A stretch of 64,000 nt of DNA from Carallia brachiata (lineage: Eukaryota; Streptophyta; Magnoliopsida; Malpighiales; Rhizophoraceae). Shown here in pieces: positions 25,298 to 43,164 of the stretch (its first letter is position 1; each line of letters begins with the position of its first letter). The DNA is taken from the NCBI GenBank assembly GCA_021464245.1, contig JADCRB010000068.1, positions 1,057,427 through 1,121,426 on the forward strand, written 5' to 3'. The position numbers and the translations under genes are program-made. The notes under the pieces were generated by a model, which saw only the letters and a program-made list of their open reading frames with translations, ran no database searches and had not been told where the DNA came from.

Positions 25298-25609
25298 ACG
25301 GATGTCTTGGATGATGGGTGCCACTTCCCACGGACCTCTCTTGGATTCCTCATTAAGTACTTCGATCACCTGCTTCGAATCAGTTTCAATGATTGTGCCA
25401 GCAGCTCCAATAAATTTGGCAAGAAATGCAGCGTTGAGGACAGCTGTTGCTTCAGCCGCAAGTGGTGATCTTGTTTTACACTTCTTTGTTGATCCCAAGA
25501 TAATTCGCCCATAGGAGTCTCGACATATAGCTGCTATATTACATGAGCTATATATTACGTATCCATATATATACATAGTGAATATGCTAGTATTACATGT
25601 TGCTCCCAA
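25184..25609 (-). pseudogene. LINE-derived RNase H-like fragment
   Basis: The open minus-strand frame contains a plant reverse-transcriptase-associated RNase H domain. Visible marks are CRDSYGRIILG, then SPLAAEATAVLNAAFLAK with the metal-binding Glu, and IIETDSKQVIEVLN with the catalytic Asp, followed by the family-typical PIIQDIR. This C-terminal domain belongs to non-LTR retrotransposons and domesticated RVT_3 proteins. The reverse transcriptase part is absent, the first beta strand is missing upstream, and the 3' part lies in the duplicated unit. It is therefore a dead fragment. Confidence 0.75.
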
Positions 25610-28600
25610 TCACTGGCATAAATTGACTTGGCTTTCCTTGTGGCTGTCCATGGCGCATAGATAGCAGAGGAAGGGCTGCTTCCCTGTCCGGCTGGCATTA
25701 TGGATGCATAAAGTCTAAATTCTTCAAGCCTGACGCTTGGAGGGTTCCATTTAGACCAAATGGAGCGTCAGTTGCTACTGCAGTCCACCCCCTTTCGACT
25801 AACTTCTCACTGACTTGTCCTCTGTCGAGTTCTTGCCTTAGCTTTGAGCGCCAATTGAACTGTACGCCTAGAATTTAAAAAAAAAAAAAAACCGATTCCT
25901 GGCCTTCCAGATATACCTCTATGCCAGCACCTAAATACACTCGGTTCTACCTACTACAGCCTGCATCTCTTGTGATGTAAACTATAGTGAGCTCAGTGTT
26001 GAAAGTCTCGAATTCGAATCTCAATCTAAAATAAAAAAAACTTAAACTCTAGCTTCTCACATTCACTGGCTCGGTTACTAAGCAATATCTCGCATTCTCG
26101 TGTTGTCAAATTCATAGGAGAATTATCATCCTCGCCCTAATTTGTTGTCCTGTTTTCTTTAATTTATTAAGAGGTCTATTAAGTTATGAATTACACAATA
26201 ACTTAATAAAAGTAATTTTTTTTTCATAAATTTCATACCTTACATTTTAGGATTATAATTTAAAATTTATAAAATAGAAATTTAAGTTATAACTATAAAC
26301 TTGATACTCTCTATTTCTAAAATTAAAATTCAAGATCTATATAATAAAAATTTAAACTAAAACCAAAAACCATTGAGATGGCTCCCTTTTTAGCAGTTTA
26401 GATTGATTCTATATGTATTTCAAGTAGCCAAAGGAATAAATATAACTTTCAAGTGAAACTTCCCAAATATATGGGGGAAAAAAGAGTGATCATACTCAAT
26501 TAATACAAAATGGTTAAGTACATGAAAAAAAATATATAGGTACTAAATAATGATACATATTTATTATTTGAATTTTAATTATTAGTTGAATGATAAATCT
26601 AACGTAGTTAATGATTTAGATTTAAAAAATAAATTTGTACCATCATTTTCTATGTAATTTTTATATTTATATAATATGACTCTAAGTATATGTGTTTGAT
26701 AGAGCATAACATATATAATTTGTGTCGTTTACGTAAAAAATAATTTAAAAGTTTTGTACTATCTTTATCCTTATTATATATAATTAATTTCCACAACAAT
26801 ATTTGATTTTAATGAACCAAGTAGTGGATGGAAGTACAAATGAAGGCTCCGTGGCAATGGTGGGATCAATATTACGGGGGAAAGCTTAACAGCAAAAGTC
26901 CATGAGCTCCCAAGGAATGCAGGTCGGCTGACGGGGGTGAAGGGAGCCGACGGAGCGAATCTGAGCCGTTAATAATAAAAGGAAAAATTTTGGTGGACGA
27001 TATATGATGGTCGAGAAAGAGACCACAAAATTTTTTTTTTATAATTAATCAATTTATTTATACAACGAAACGCTGAATTATTATAATAAAATTTAAAAAT
27101 ATTTTTTATTCAATTTTTATTATAAAAATTAAGTATTTTATTTTACAAATAAATTAGTTGGTTATATAAAAAAAAAATTTCTCTATTTATTCTCTGTTCA
27201 CCAAATCTCATTCTCGTATTAGTACTCATAATAAAAATTACAAATACAAAACAATCATCATTATTAAGTACAATCTCTGTCCAAAAAACAAAGATTATTA
27301 AGTAAAATTGATAGTTCAAATTCCATGACGTCCACTCAATACACCGATCTTGTGTCCCCTATTATTTTTTGAAAGTTCTCGGCATTATAATTTATTTATT
27401 TATTTTAAATAGTAAAGCAAGTGTGCTTTCTTGAGGAAGACTGTACAGTTACCGCACCGACGTAGATACAATCTACGCTGCATCCATAAAAAATAAATTT
27501 TGTAAATCAGCAAGTTTCACTTGTATCATTTAAAATTCTAAAAATTTTACGTATGTCCTACCGGAATGATTAAGTTTTAAACTCCTGACTTCGTTATAAG
27601 CCAAAACCTTTTATAACGAGGCTACATAACAGTGGTAAGTTCACGGCATTAATGTCAGTTCACAACAAAATAAACGAAGAATAAGAGTGCGTAAACTTAT
27701 TTAATGAGATATAAAAAAAAATATATATAATTAATTTAATAATATTTAATAATTTATTTATTTATTTATTTAAAATATAATATATATTTTTTTTATTATT
27801 TAATAATAAATTATTATGTATTTATTGCTTGCCCACGTACTCCTAAAATATGTTGTCAAAAAGTTTTTATGATAAATGAACGAATGAGATTTTGCTCTGC
27901 TAAAGTGATAGCAGCGTCGCCAATGGACATTTTAGTGAGATTACGATAAAGTAGTTTAATAGTAATTTAAAATATTGTTTTAGGTAAAAATTATAATTTA
28001 TTTATTATTTTTTGTATGTTTTAAGAATTTCATTCATAATAATTTTTTATTTTAAATTTCATCTTTAACATTTTTACTATTAATCTTTTTTATCTATTTT
28101 GTTAGTCGACCATTAAGTGTGATACGTGATAATCTAATTATGATATACCATCTTACTTATAATTCAAGTTAGTAATATGTTATTACCTTATAGTCAACAA
28201 CCTGTTTCTTATAATATTTTTTTAATCTCTTTCTTTTAATTATATAAAAATATCAAATGTATCGTTGATTGAAATGTCACGGGTCACATTTAATTGTTTA
28301 CTAACTGAAAAGGGCAAAAAAAATTGATGGAAAAAATATTGAGGGTAAAATTCAAAATAAAAAAATATTGTGGATGAAATTTTAAAAACGTGCAAAGATG
28401 ATGAGTGAAATTCTAGTTTTTGCCTTTTTTCTATTAACATGGGTTCAAGATTGATGTTTTGTTTGACACAAAATAGGAAAGAAAAAGAAAAAAAAATAAA
28501 AAAGAAAATACTTTCAATTCATTTTTTATTAATTCAAATAATTAATTTTTATTTGTTCTTTCACAAAATATTATTTATTTTCTTTCTCACAATAATATAA

Positions 28601-29050
28601 TTATTACTTTTTATCAATCATAATATCATTATTATTATATTAATTTTTATTATTTTCTTTTTCATTCACTTTCTTTCAATTCAAACAGAGCATTAGTATT
28701 GATGCCCCAGATTGAAAGTTCTTATTAAAAGTATAGTAGTAAGTATAAAATTACTAATATTGTAGTTAAGTATAAAACATATCCATTCAAAATTAAAATT
28801 ATTATTATTTGAATAATAAGTCTATTTTTATAAAAACAGTTAAATAAAATACTCAAAATAACTGTTAACTTTAATTTATAAATATAGTGGTTAATATACT
28901 TATAATTTTTTTTATTTTCAAAGGACATTATCGGTTAGTAGATTTCATGAATCCTATTTGATCGACAAGTGTCACATGCATAGCCTCTTACCTCCTCAAT
29001 GTGTCATCCTTATTCCTTGTATCATCTACTGCCAGTCTACTTCTACAGTA
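25610..29050. other. Intergenic DNA
   Basis: No gene is recognised. 25.6-25.9 kb has balanced composition on the 5' side of the RNase-H fragment and may be more of that element. From 26.1 to 29.0 kb the DNA is AT-rich, with a GC-richer island at about 26,840-26,990 that shows no coding frame. A transposon-like element is proposed at 28,453-28,693. Confidence 0.4.
28453..28693. mobile_element. Possible MITE with TGTTTTGTTTGA / TCAAACAGAGCA ends
   Basis: The end sequences TGTTTTGTTTGA and, on the other strand, TGCTCTGTTTGA form imperfect terminal inverted repeats around a pyrimidine/purine-biased AT-rich interior. Similar TGTTTG-type ends occur at 33,321-33,920, 52,826-53,347 and 60,951-61,222. 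No target duplication was resolved. Confidence 0.35.
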
Positions 29051-29110
29051 CAGAACAAAAAACTAGTCTACTTCTACTTTAATTTCACATTTCTCTCTCT
29101 CTCCCAAACA

Positions 29111-29195
29111 TTTCTCCCTCCAAATCACAGCCTCTAGTGTAAACCCCCCCCCCCCCGTCTTCCTCTGTTTCTCCCTCCAAATCACAGCCTCTAGT
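29111..29195 (+). repeat. 28-bp perfect direct repeat in the NADP-MDH leader region
   Basis: A 28-base word starting TTTCTCCCTCCAAATCACAG and ending CCTCTAGT occurs at 29,111-29,138 and again at 29,168-29,195, a 57-base offset. A run of 13 C lies between the copies. It falls just upstream of the NADP-MDH start, in a pyrimidine-rich stretch likely to be promoter or leader. Confidence 0.9.
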
Positions 29196-29300
29196 ACAGC
29201 AGGCCCCCTCTTCCTCTCTATTTCTCTCTCTTTGTGTCTGTGAAGAAAGTGGACTGATAAAAAGGTCTCTCTGCTGTCAAAGGCGTCCCTGCAGCCAGCC

Positions 29301-34160
<4,860 letters not shown>

Positions 34161-35308
34161 TAGATATGGAGTTCTTTGAAGAATACTTCTGATAGCCTAC
34201 AGAAATGGAGCTGCTGAGCTAGCAGGCATCTGATATAATTAGAAAAACTGTTGCCCATTAAACTTTCAAGAAACAACTTAGTGGGTATGTGTAAAATTAG
34301 AAAACCAATTTAGTGATTTTTTTTTAGACTAAACTGATTGGAGTACAACTTGGTGAAGGATTAAATTTCTTTACCATATAGTTTTCAGAAATCATGGCTT
34401 TGTGTGCTTTTGTTATTAGTAGTTTTTGATACATTGGAGAAGTTGTTATTTTAGCTTTCTTTGCGAATTGCAATCAATTATATTGCTTTAGCAAGAACAA
34501 TTGCATCAAACGAACGCTCATGGTTTGGACCCCTTGTTATTCGACTTCGCCGCCCTAAATTAAACCAGAAAGTTTTATCTTCCTAATTTCTACAATGCTT
34601 GTCGCTCAGGAATATCTATGTTCCGTAGGGAAAAACGGAGAAAAAAAGGCCTTTCTATCCGATCGAATGTAGACATTTTCTGATAGGAAGACACGGCAAA
34701 TGAGCGGTGCCGCCGCGATTGCTCTTCAACTGCTTATTGCTGGCCTGCGAGTAATCGCAGAGACCGTTCTCAAAACTAGCGTACAGAGTTCCTAAGGCAC
34801 AGCGTCCTTGACTACCAACAACAAAGATCGGACGTTATAAGCTCCACACAAGAATTGTCTTAAACATGATAGCTTCAAATAATGTAATAGTATCTATAAT
34901 AAACTTTCTGCATGAACAAATTAATCCACAGCCCTCGGAATCGATTTACATAGATAATCAAGACGCCAAGTATAAACGAACTTTCCTACCCACTGGAATC
35001 GAACCTCATGTTTGAGAATTATTTGTTTATGAAAACTTACCAACTATAGGATCGTTCTTTTAGATTGTCTACAATCACCCAGCAACTACAGAATGTTGTG
35101 AGAACATCCTAACCAAGATACAGTGTGCAAACAGCAATGTGCGCAGATTACATTAGAAAGTTCAAAGTTCAATACTAACAATGAATCCGATAATAAGTAC
35201 GCTAACCTAATCAACCAATAAAGGGGATTAACCACTAATCAACCCCCAAAAAAGTTCAACCCAGAAAACAATTCTGGATGTCTTTGAGCCAGCTACATCA
35301 ACCATGGA
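34161..35308. other. Region between NADP-MDH and the first NAC gene (convergent 3' ends)
   Basis: The first few hundred bases are probably the NADP-MDH 3' UTR. A more GC-rich patch at 34,600-34,800 contains a short plus-strand frame of 32 codons from about 34,699 (MSGAAAIALQLLIAGLRVI...) that is too short and too isolated to call a gene. The rest shows no gene. Confidence 0.4.
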
Positions 35309-38300
35309 TTAATTGGCCCTTACATAGGTACCAGTCTTAAAACTTACTGCAAAAATTAAGAACCAGAAGAGCATTAAGAAGAACCAGCCTCGTGACATCA
35401 CAGACCACGTCTTGCCTGAAAATAAGCTAGATATTGGCAGCAAACTGGCAGGACTGGCATCACCTTGTGGCAAGCCAAATGAAACAATGACACTGACAAA
35501 CCCATTCTTTCCCAGTGACCAGTCCATTCCATGACCACCTAAACTGATAGTGTCTATTCTTATCAGGCCAGCAGTAACATGAACAGAGCTGGAAGCTTGA
35601 GCTGCATTTAATCGAAGCGCCGCATCCTTGATAGGGAACTCAGATGCAAATGCAGGAGGTGCTGGAATGCCACCCAACATGTGACTTGCCTGCTTAATAA
35701 ACGGATATTTTGTATCTGCACCACAGATAGATGGAGAGAAATAAGCCCAGACCAAGAAACAGTCAAATAAGAAGGGACAAATCCAACATTCCTAAATAAA
35801 TGCGTTTAGGAACACCATAGCAGTCTAGTGTCCCGTGATGATAGATCAAATTGAGATCTAAACATACCAGACTCGAACTCAGTGGCATTTGGCTTTTGTT
35901 TCGAGGTGGATGCTTCAGTGCTACCATTTGCTTCCAACAATTTTTGGCCCACCAACAAAGTTTCCTCAGTTTCTCCATTTACATCCTGATATGTGAGATT
36001 ATTAATAACCCAAATAAAAATATGTGAAAAAAGCTTCCAGAACTTCAGAACTAGTGCACTGTTTACCTTCTGGAGTTGTGGTCCCTGATCAGAATTAACA
36101 TCATCACTTCGCATGATTTCAGAAGGATCAAATGCCATATTCTCATCAAAAGCATCAAAGAAATTGAGATACTCATCAACCATTTCAAAACCTGTGAATT
36201 CTCCCCCAGAATCTGGAACTACGACATTTGAAAGATCATTAGCTTCAAGGAAAAATCCTTCAGTTGCTGGAAGGCTATCATTAGTATCCAAGTATGGTCC
36301 ATCAATCAATTTATTCACGTCAGCAACATCAACAATATTGCCTGATTCAGTAATATATTCATTTTTGACGGCTTCAGCATCAATTTCGTATTGGCCTGCC
36401 AAATCCACAAGGTTTTGGTCCTCTGGCAGGTCTGATACACCCACAGCTTGGCCCCTGCCTATAATTGGCTTTTGATCATCTTCAACAAAACTAATGCAGT
36501 GCTCCACATAGTTGCTTAAATCTCCATTGTAGGAGTTAAAAGAAAAGGCACCATTTCCAGACAAAATTCCAGTGTCAAAATTCTGCCAAAAATGCATGAA
36601 TAATAAGTACATAGGTAACATCTCATGATACTCAAAATGTAATAAGTAATTGCCATGGTAGCACATCAATATGGTAGAGTACTGACTAATAACTACCGTA
36701 TTAAAAAAAGATCTCAAAGCAGGAGGGAGCAATCATCTTCAACCTCGGTGACCGATGCATAATCCACAATAAACAAGTAGATGTATTATTAAATTTCTCC
36801 TTCGATACATAAAACAGATCAGCTTATAACTGACTGAAATTGATTCCATAAGCACCATGCATGCACATTATTCCATAAGATAAGACATGTTGATTCCAAA
36901 ATACGTGTTACAGAATGTGAAGAACATAGTATACAATCGGGTTGTGCCGTCATGTGAACACAAATAAAAACCTATAGGCCTGAAACCATAGCATGGATAG
37001 CAAGTATTTGAACATGTAAATTTTGTCATTCCTCATGATTTCCAGCCAATCAACATAATTCATTATAAAATATAAAATGAGTACAAACCTGGTCAAGGTC
37101 ATTTGTTTCAACAAATTCATCTTCACCAACTGCCACTTCATTAGACACCACCAGTTCTTCACCTGGTAAAACAGCAACCTCATCATCATCCCATTCCTCC
37201 TCAACAAATGGAGCTCCATACTGCTCCCCATTCTTTGGCCCTGTTCCGCTCTTCTGGAAAATCCTGCACAAGACAAAAGCATCCTTCCCCACCCATGCAG
37301 AACAAACACAATAAATACATGGATGACCAAGTAAACAACCCCCCTTTCTTCCCCAGAAAATATAACGAACAAACTAAATTTTGCTATTTAATTTAAACTC
37401 ACTTGTGAGATTCCTATTTTTTCCAATTCTTCCTCAACAAGGCGGTATTCATGCATCACCCAATTGGTGCGCTCACCACGTGGGGCACGCCCAAGGTGAT
37501 ATACAAGGGTCTTCTTCATTCCCACTGCTCGAGAGTTGCTAAGAATAGGCCGGTCCTTTCCAGTTGTCTTCCAGTACCCTTTCTCCGTAGCACGGTTGGT
37601 CTTTGACCCATTGCTATACTTCCTATCTAATGCACTAAAAAAGTACCACTCCAAATCCCTGCTCTTCAACTTTGACTTAGCTAAAGCACCCATGAAAAAG
37701 GAAAATCATGTATCAATGAGTATGATTATCATATTATCATAAAATGTCCAAACAATATCTTATCTTTTTCTGTCCATGGTGCTTTTTCTCCCTCCTTTCA
37801 CTTATACAAATGGGCATTAGGTATTCAAGGGAACAGTCAAGCAAGAGGCCAATGGCCAACCTGCTGCAAAACATATAAATTTACAAAGCTGAAATATGGC
37901 ACCTGATACAAAAGCCTACAGACAGCGGGACACAACACAACAGACCTAATACCAACAGACCAATTACTAAATCAATGCAGAATTTAATTTTACTTCAAAG
38001 AAAAAAAAATTCACTAAAAAGTCGGGAACAACAACAACAACAAAACCTCAATCCCAAATTTAATTAGGGTCGGTTATATGAATCTATTTCCCCATTTCGT
38101 TCTGTTATAAAGGAAGTCTTCTATAAGACCTAGTTGCTCTAAATCCTTTTTAACTACTGATGTTCAGGTCAAGTTAGGTCTACCTCTCCCCCTCTTCAGT
38201 TCATCTACCTGAGTTGTGTCACTTTTCTTAAGAGAAGCACTTGTTGGTCTACATTTGACATGTCCAAACCAACACAGGCACCACTCCCTTAATTTCTCAT

Positions 38301-39267
38301 CGATATGTGTTACACCTATTATGTTACGGATGTCCTCATTCCTAATCCGATCCTGACTAAAGTACCCGGTCATCTATCTAAGCATCCTCATCTCTGTGAC
38401 ACTCATTTTCAGTGCATGTTATCATTTCACCGCCCGACACTCGCTTCCATAGAGAACCGCTGGATGAATCGTCGTATGATAGAATTCACCCTTCAACTTA
38501 AGGGGAATCCGGTGATCACACAGAACCTAAACCGCACATCTTCATTTCATCCATCTCGCTCTCGTCCTATGGAGGACATCCTCCTCTATATTGCCATCCT
38601 TCTGAATAATAGAACCTAAATAATGAAATTGGTCAAAACGAGGGACAACGGTCCACCTAAGCTAATGCTTCGCTCTACTACACTCCTACACTAAAAAGTT
38701 GGGAACATTGAATGAGAATATAAGCTGAAAGTTTTGGGAAGGCTTGGTCAATCCCCAGAATTTCAAACCGAAACCCAAGGAGCTATTATTTCCTTCTTCA
38801 AAGATACAGTAAAGGAGCAAACACAATACAATCTCAGAGAAAAGAAAGGAAAAGTCTATTTGGTCAACAATTCACCTTTTGCCCAATTAAACATTTATTG
38901 TCACCAGGAAAAAAAATTAAAAAATTTAATTTGAGTACGAAGCAAGCAGACATCCAAAATTGAAAATTCAATTAACCTAATCCCGAAATCACACACACAA
39001 AAAAAGAGTCACTAAGAGATAGAAAACCGAACAAACGAACGAACAAACGAACAAAGGCGGAAGCGAAAGACGGTTCAATAAACCGGGGAAGGGCAGACCT
39101 GGAAGATCCCAAGGCTCGGATTTGTAGATGTCGATGACGGAGATGGCGTCGAAGCGGAAAGGCTTGTTGGCGAGCTTCCGCTTCAGGTAATACCGGACCA
39201 GTTCCTCGTCCGTCGGGTGAAATCGAAATCCGGGAGCCAGAGAAGTCGCCGATTCTCCGCGGGCCAT
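35309..39267 (-). CDS. NAC053/NAC078: Membrane-anchored NAC transcription factor, NAC053/NAC078 type (six exons)
   Basis: Exons on the minus strand: 39267-39099, 37680-37403, 37283-37089, 36582-36067, 35985-35868, 35715-35309; 1,683 nt, 560 aa, frame intact. The NAC DNA-binding domain spans about residues 10-160 with [63 protein letters not shown] and the WVMHEYRL and [14 protein letters not shown] signatures. A long acidic middle region follows, as in activator NACs. The C-terminus has one hydrophobic segment ([16 protein letters not shown]) a few residues from the end, the tail anchor of NTL proteins, which are released by proteolysis. The conserved pre-membrane block [22 protein letters not shown] is also present. 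Arabidopsis NAC053 and NAC078 activate proteasome subunit genes under proteotoxic stress; the same role is inferred here. Intron 1 (1.4 kb) holds a LINE. Confidence 0.94.
38030..38688 (-). mobile_element. 5'-truncated LINE (RTE type) in intron 1 of the NAC gene
   Basis: Read on the minus strand, the sequence encodes the C-terminal part of a plant RTE-type LINE protein: [17 protein letters not shown], then [19 protein letters not shown] and the GRGRP end at about 38,164-38,373. A degraded upstream part follows at 38,400-38,640, in broken frames. The 3' end is the typical TTG-repeat tail, seen as CAA repeats at 38,029-38,042 on plus. It is flanked by an 18-bp duplication CACTAAAAAGTCGGGAAC (38,012-38,029) and CACTAAAAAGTTGGGAAC (38,689-38,706), with one mismatch. 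It lies in the same orientation as the host gene. Confidence 0.88.
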
Positions 39268-39600
39268 CAAACGGATCAAATGAAAAAGGACCAAAAAATA
39301 TTGTTTTTTGAGAAGTACAATTAGGGTTTCGAAAATCAGTGAGAATTCCAAAGAAATCAGAAAGATGCAAAAATTAGGGTTGGGGGATTTTGGATTCAAT
39401 CGAAGCCATTTTAGTACGATTGAATTTACGATTCACGATTAGATCTAGACGAGGAGGAGAACTCTTTTTTCTTTTTGCGTTTTCTATGCGGAGATTAGAA
39501 AATAAAACTGGTGAGGAAAAATTAGAGTGACGGGATAGGGGTGGGGCCTACTATTTGCTTTTAGAAGTCTCTAGATTATGTGGCGCGAAAGTAACAACGC

Positions 39601-39606
39601 CACGTG
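39601..39606. promoter_or_regulatory. G-box in the NAC053/078-like promoter
   Basis: A perfect palindromic CACGTG in the context GCCACGTGGA lies about 335 bases upstream of the ATG. This context is an ABRE/G-box bound by bZIP and bHLH factors. A TGACG word lies about 40 bases further upstream. Function is inferred from motif identity only. Confidence 0.4.
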
Positions 39607-41252
39607 GACGAGTAGTTTACGGTTCCGTGGGGTGGTCACAGCTGACGCGCGCACTCCATCAAGCAAAATTACTTAAAAGTATTTAGGGAAAAAAGTAAAA
39701 ATTATATAATTAATTTAATGAAATTTAATAATATATTTTTTAAAAAAAAATTATTATATTTTTTATAATTTAATAATTCAGATTACTATATATTTATTGT
39801 AATTCTTTTTTTACGTGTTTAAAATATTTTTGAGTATTTTTTTCTTTATTGATTTGACTACAAACTTAATTTTAAATGGCATGAAAATAATTAAGTAATT
39901 TTTTATTAGAGTTAAAAATTATGTAGATAAGATTTAAGTTTTGTACAATAGATCTTATAGTTAATAGTTATTATTTTTAACCACTTAAATTATACTTAAT
40001 TTATAATAATTAGACAATTTATCTTATAATATCCAAAGAGTAAAAGCTTATCTTTTAATACAAAAATCATTAGAACCTATTTCTTTTTTTGTTTTATTTG
40101 AAAAAATTAAAATTTGAGAATTATTATTTAAAAAATTAGCTATATATATAAATACCCCCACATAATGTTGTAAATCAATATGTTACGACCATTTATGTAG
40201 ATCAATTGACTAAAAGAATTGTATTCACAAAAAGGATCAAATGTTTCAATTTATTAAAGTCAACTAATGAAATTAAACTTGTAACTTATTGTTTAATGCA
40301 AATGACATCACAACACCACTTGCTCACTTATCATCTCCAAGGCCAATCACCATCTTAACTTTTCTAATTACTTAAAAAAGATAAGAAAAAATAGAGTGTA
40401 AGATTATATAGACGTCACAATCTGTAGTACGTGTAAGATACATAATTAATTTAATTGTTCATTTATTTTTTTAAAATTTAATGTATTTTATATGATTTAA
40501 TGATTTAGATTTTACATATCAAATTTGTATCTATTATATTGAAAAATTTTTAAAATATAATTAATCGTGTCTTTTATTTAATTTAGTAGTTATAGAAATA
40601 TGTTTATTAATGAAAAAATAAGTTGAATAGTCGTATCTATTTGGTCCAAAAGATATATTTCTTTGTTAAATAACTATTTTATTAATCTCCTTATAAATAT
40701 GTGGTGTGACTATTCACATAAAGATGAAAAAAAAGAAAAAAAATTCATAAACATTATAATAGTAATTTTGTAATACTACAATAATTATTCTCAAAATTTT
40801 GATTTTAGTAATACAAATTGTAAAAATATTTCTTTATTTTATCTCATAAAAAAATTTACTTTAATCTATTTATATCCTTATAAAAGCAAATTTTAACTTG
40901 AGAAAAATAAATAATACTATTACACTATTTAAAATAATTCTTCTATCTCCACTCGCACCTTCTTTCCAATTTTAATATATTATTATATATCTGTATAATT
41001 TTTCCTTAAAAGAAGATTTGGACGTTTCCTTTTTATTGCTTAAGGGTGAAGGTGGCTGGGAGACACTGACGTAATTGCATTCGTCAACGCGGAAAAGGAG
41101 GGGCGAGTGCGGGGCGACGGGTCGGCCAATCTGTCGGTCTGTAAGTCTACATCTACCCCGTTAACTTTCAAAACTCCTTTCTTTGATTTTTCTTTTTTTT
41201 TTTTTTCTTGTTTTCCATGTTAACTATTGTCTTTTTTTTGTCTAGAGCACTA

Positions 41253-41700
41253 TTGTCAGAACCGGACCGAATCGGTTGAACCGGAGACCGGTCGGTGGTC
41301 CGGGCCAGTTTTGGCAAATTTCGAAGAATGACTCGGACCGGTCAAAACCGGAAAAAACCGGTCAAAACCGATAAAAATCGGTGAAAACCGGACCTGTTGG
41401 ACCGGTCCAATAAAATTAAAAATTTCATAAATTACAATTTGACCCCAAATGTTATTTAAATTATAATTTAAGCATTAACTTTAATTTAAAAGTTCAATTT
41501 AGTCCTAAATCTATTAAAAATTTCAATTTCATCCTTAAAATTAGAAAAATTAATATATTTAATCACTATTTATAAATATTATTTTTATAATTACTTTTAT
41601 GCACATATATATTATTAAATACCGGTTCAAATACCGGTTCAACCGGTTGAACCTTGACCCACTAATGTTTCTGGTTCGATGACCGGTCCGGTTCTGACAA
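41253..41700. mobile_element. MITE with perfect 17-bp terminal inverted repeats
   Basis: The left end TTGTCAGAACCGGACCG is exactly inverted at the right end (41,684-41,700). Subterminal DNA on both sides is dense in ACCGG/CCGGT words, whereas the centre is AT-rich. The total is 448 bp with no coding frame. Both flanks carry TCTAGAG a few bases away (about 41,242 and 41,707), but a clean target duplication was not resolved. Confidence 0.75.
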
Positions 41701-43164
41701 CCTTGGTCTAGAGTATTATATTTTTTTTATTGATGATAATTAATTAATTAAGTATTTATTAATTTTAGTTTTAAAATAAAATGAATTTATAATTTAATAT
41801 TATTTAAATATTATTATTAATTTTTTTATTTAAATAAATTTTAATTATTATATAATATAAAATTATGAATAAGTTATATTCATTTAAAAAAATTAAAATA
41901 AAAATTTTCAACCAAATTATTTTGTTATTTCCGAGTTCCAACATAAAGGAGTAAAAAATTCTTCCACGAATACGCAGTAGGAAAGAATCTTTTGTTACGG
42001 GAGAGGGTCTTCTCCTTCCTCAAGCAAAAAGATAGGTCGATGCGTATGAATAAAAATATAATTAATATATAAAAATTAAAATTATTAAATTATAAATAAA
42101 TATATTAAATTTTAAAAAATTATTAAATATCATTAATTTAAATATTTGCCTTTCACGTGTCCACCCATCCACTGTTATGTAGTCAGTAGTGACCGTCAAG
42201 CCGAAAGGAAAAAGCTTTGTTACCAAACCAAATTGAATAAATATTGGTAGGTTGATAATTTTTATATTAAATTATGTGTTAAATAAAATTAAAATTGTTA
42301 TTTTTAAAATTAGAATTAATATTTTTATATTTTAAAAATATCAGTCACAATTTTAAAAATAATAAATACAATTTTGTTCAGTACAAAATTCCGAAACTAA
42401 GTAATTACTACACTCAAACAAATTATGTTATCTGCAATAATACAACATCTTCTTTTTGTTTTAGAATTACAATATCTACTTATTTAGTAGCCCGATAATT
42501 TTCTATGATTTCAGATTTGACTCACGCGAAAGCATTTGAATTTTATGTTTTTGTTAATCTGAGAATTTCCTTTAAAATTCTTTTTTTATGTTATGATGAT
42601 AAACAACTATTCTATAATCTACTAGGCTATACCATTATAAATAAATAATATTCGTTATATTAATTCTTATTTTTTGTGAATGTAGTGACAACCAATTTTA
42701 TATTTCACAAACTAAGATCTAATTCAATATTTTTAAGTCAATCTAACTTAACTTTTATACATACTTTCTTAAATACCTCACTTCAATTTTATTTTTCTCC
42801 CCCTCATATTTGGTATACACTTCAAGCAATGCGATTCATATTGTGATCAAGGTATACATTTTAATCAACAAAAATTCATCATATTTAATTATTTATAACT
42901 ATGTACGTATTAACACTTAAAAGTTAAAACATGTCAATTATTTTTTTTTTTTGATGCATAAAAATAGGAAAGTAGAGACAGTATTCCACACTTCAGCGTT
43001 GCAATTTTGTGCTTAAAGAGTACAAAACAAATAAATAATTACAATATTTCTCGTGCTATATAATGAGCCGTAAATTTAACACTACAACTTAATATTAGTA
43101 ATATTCAAACTTCTAATTTTTCATACAAATTTGAATTTCTTTAATAAATTGAACTACACAAACG

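Noticed and set aside
34699..34800. Short plus-strand frame MSGAAAIALQLLIAGLRVI of 32 codons
   Set aside because: It is too short, has no conserved context and lies in the 3' flank of NADP-MDH; nothing supports translation.
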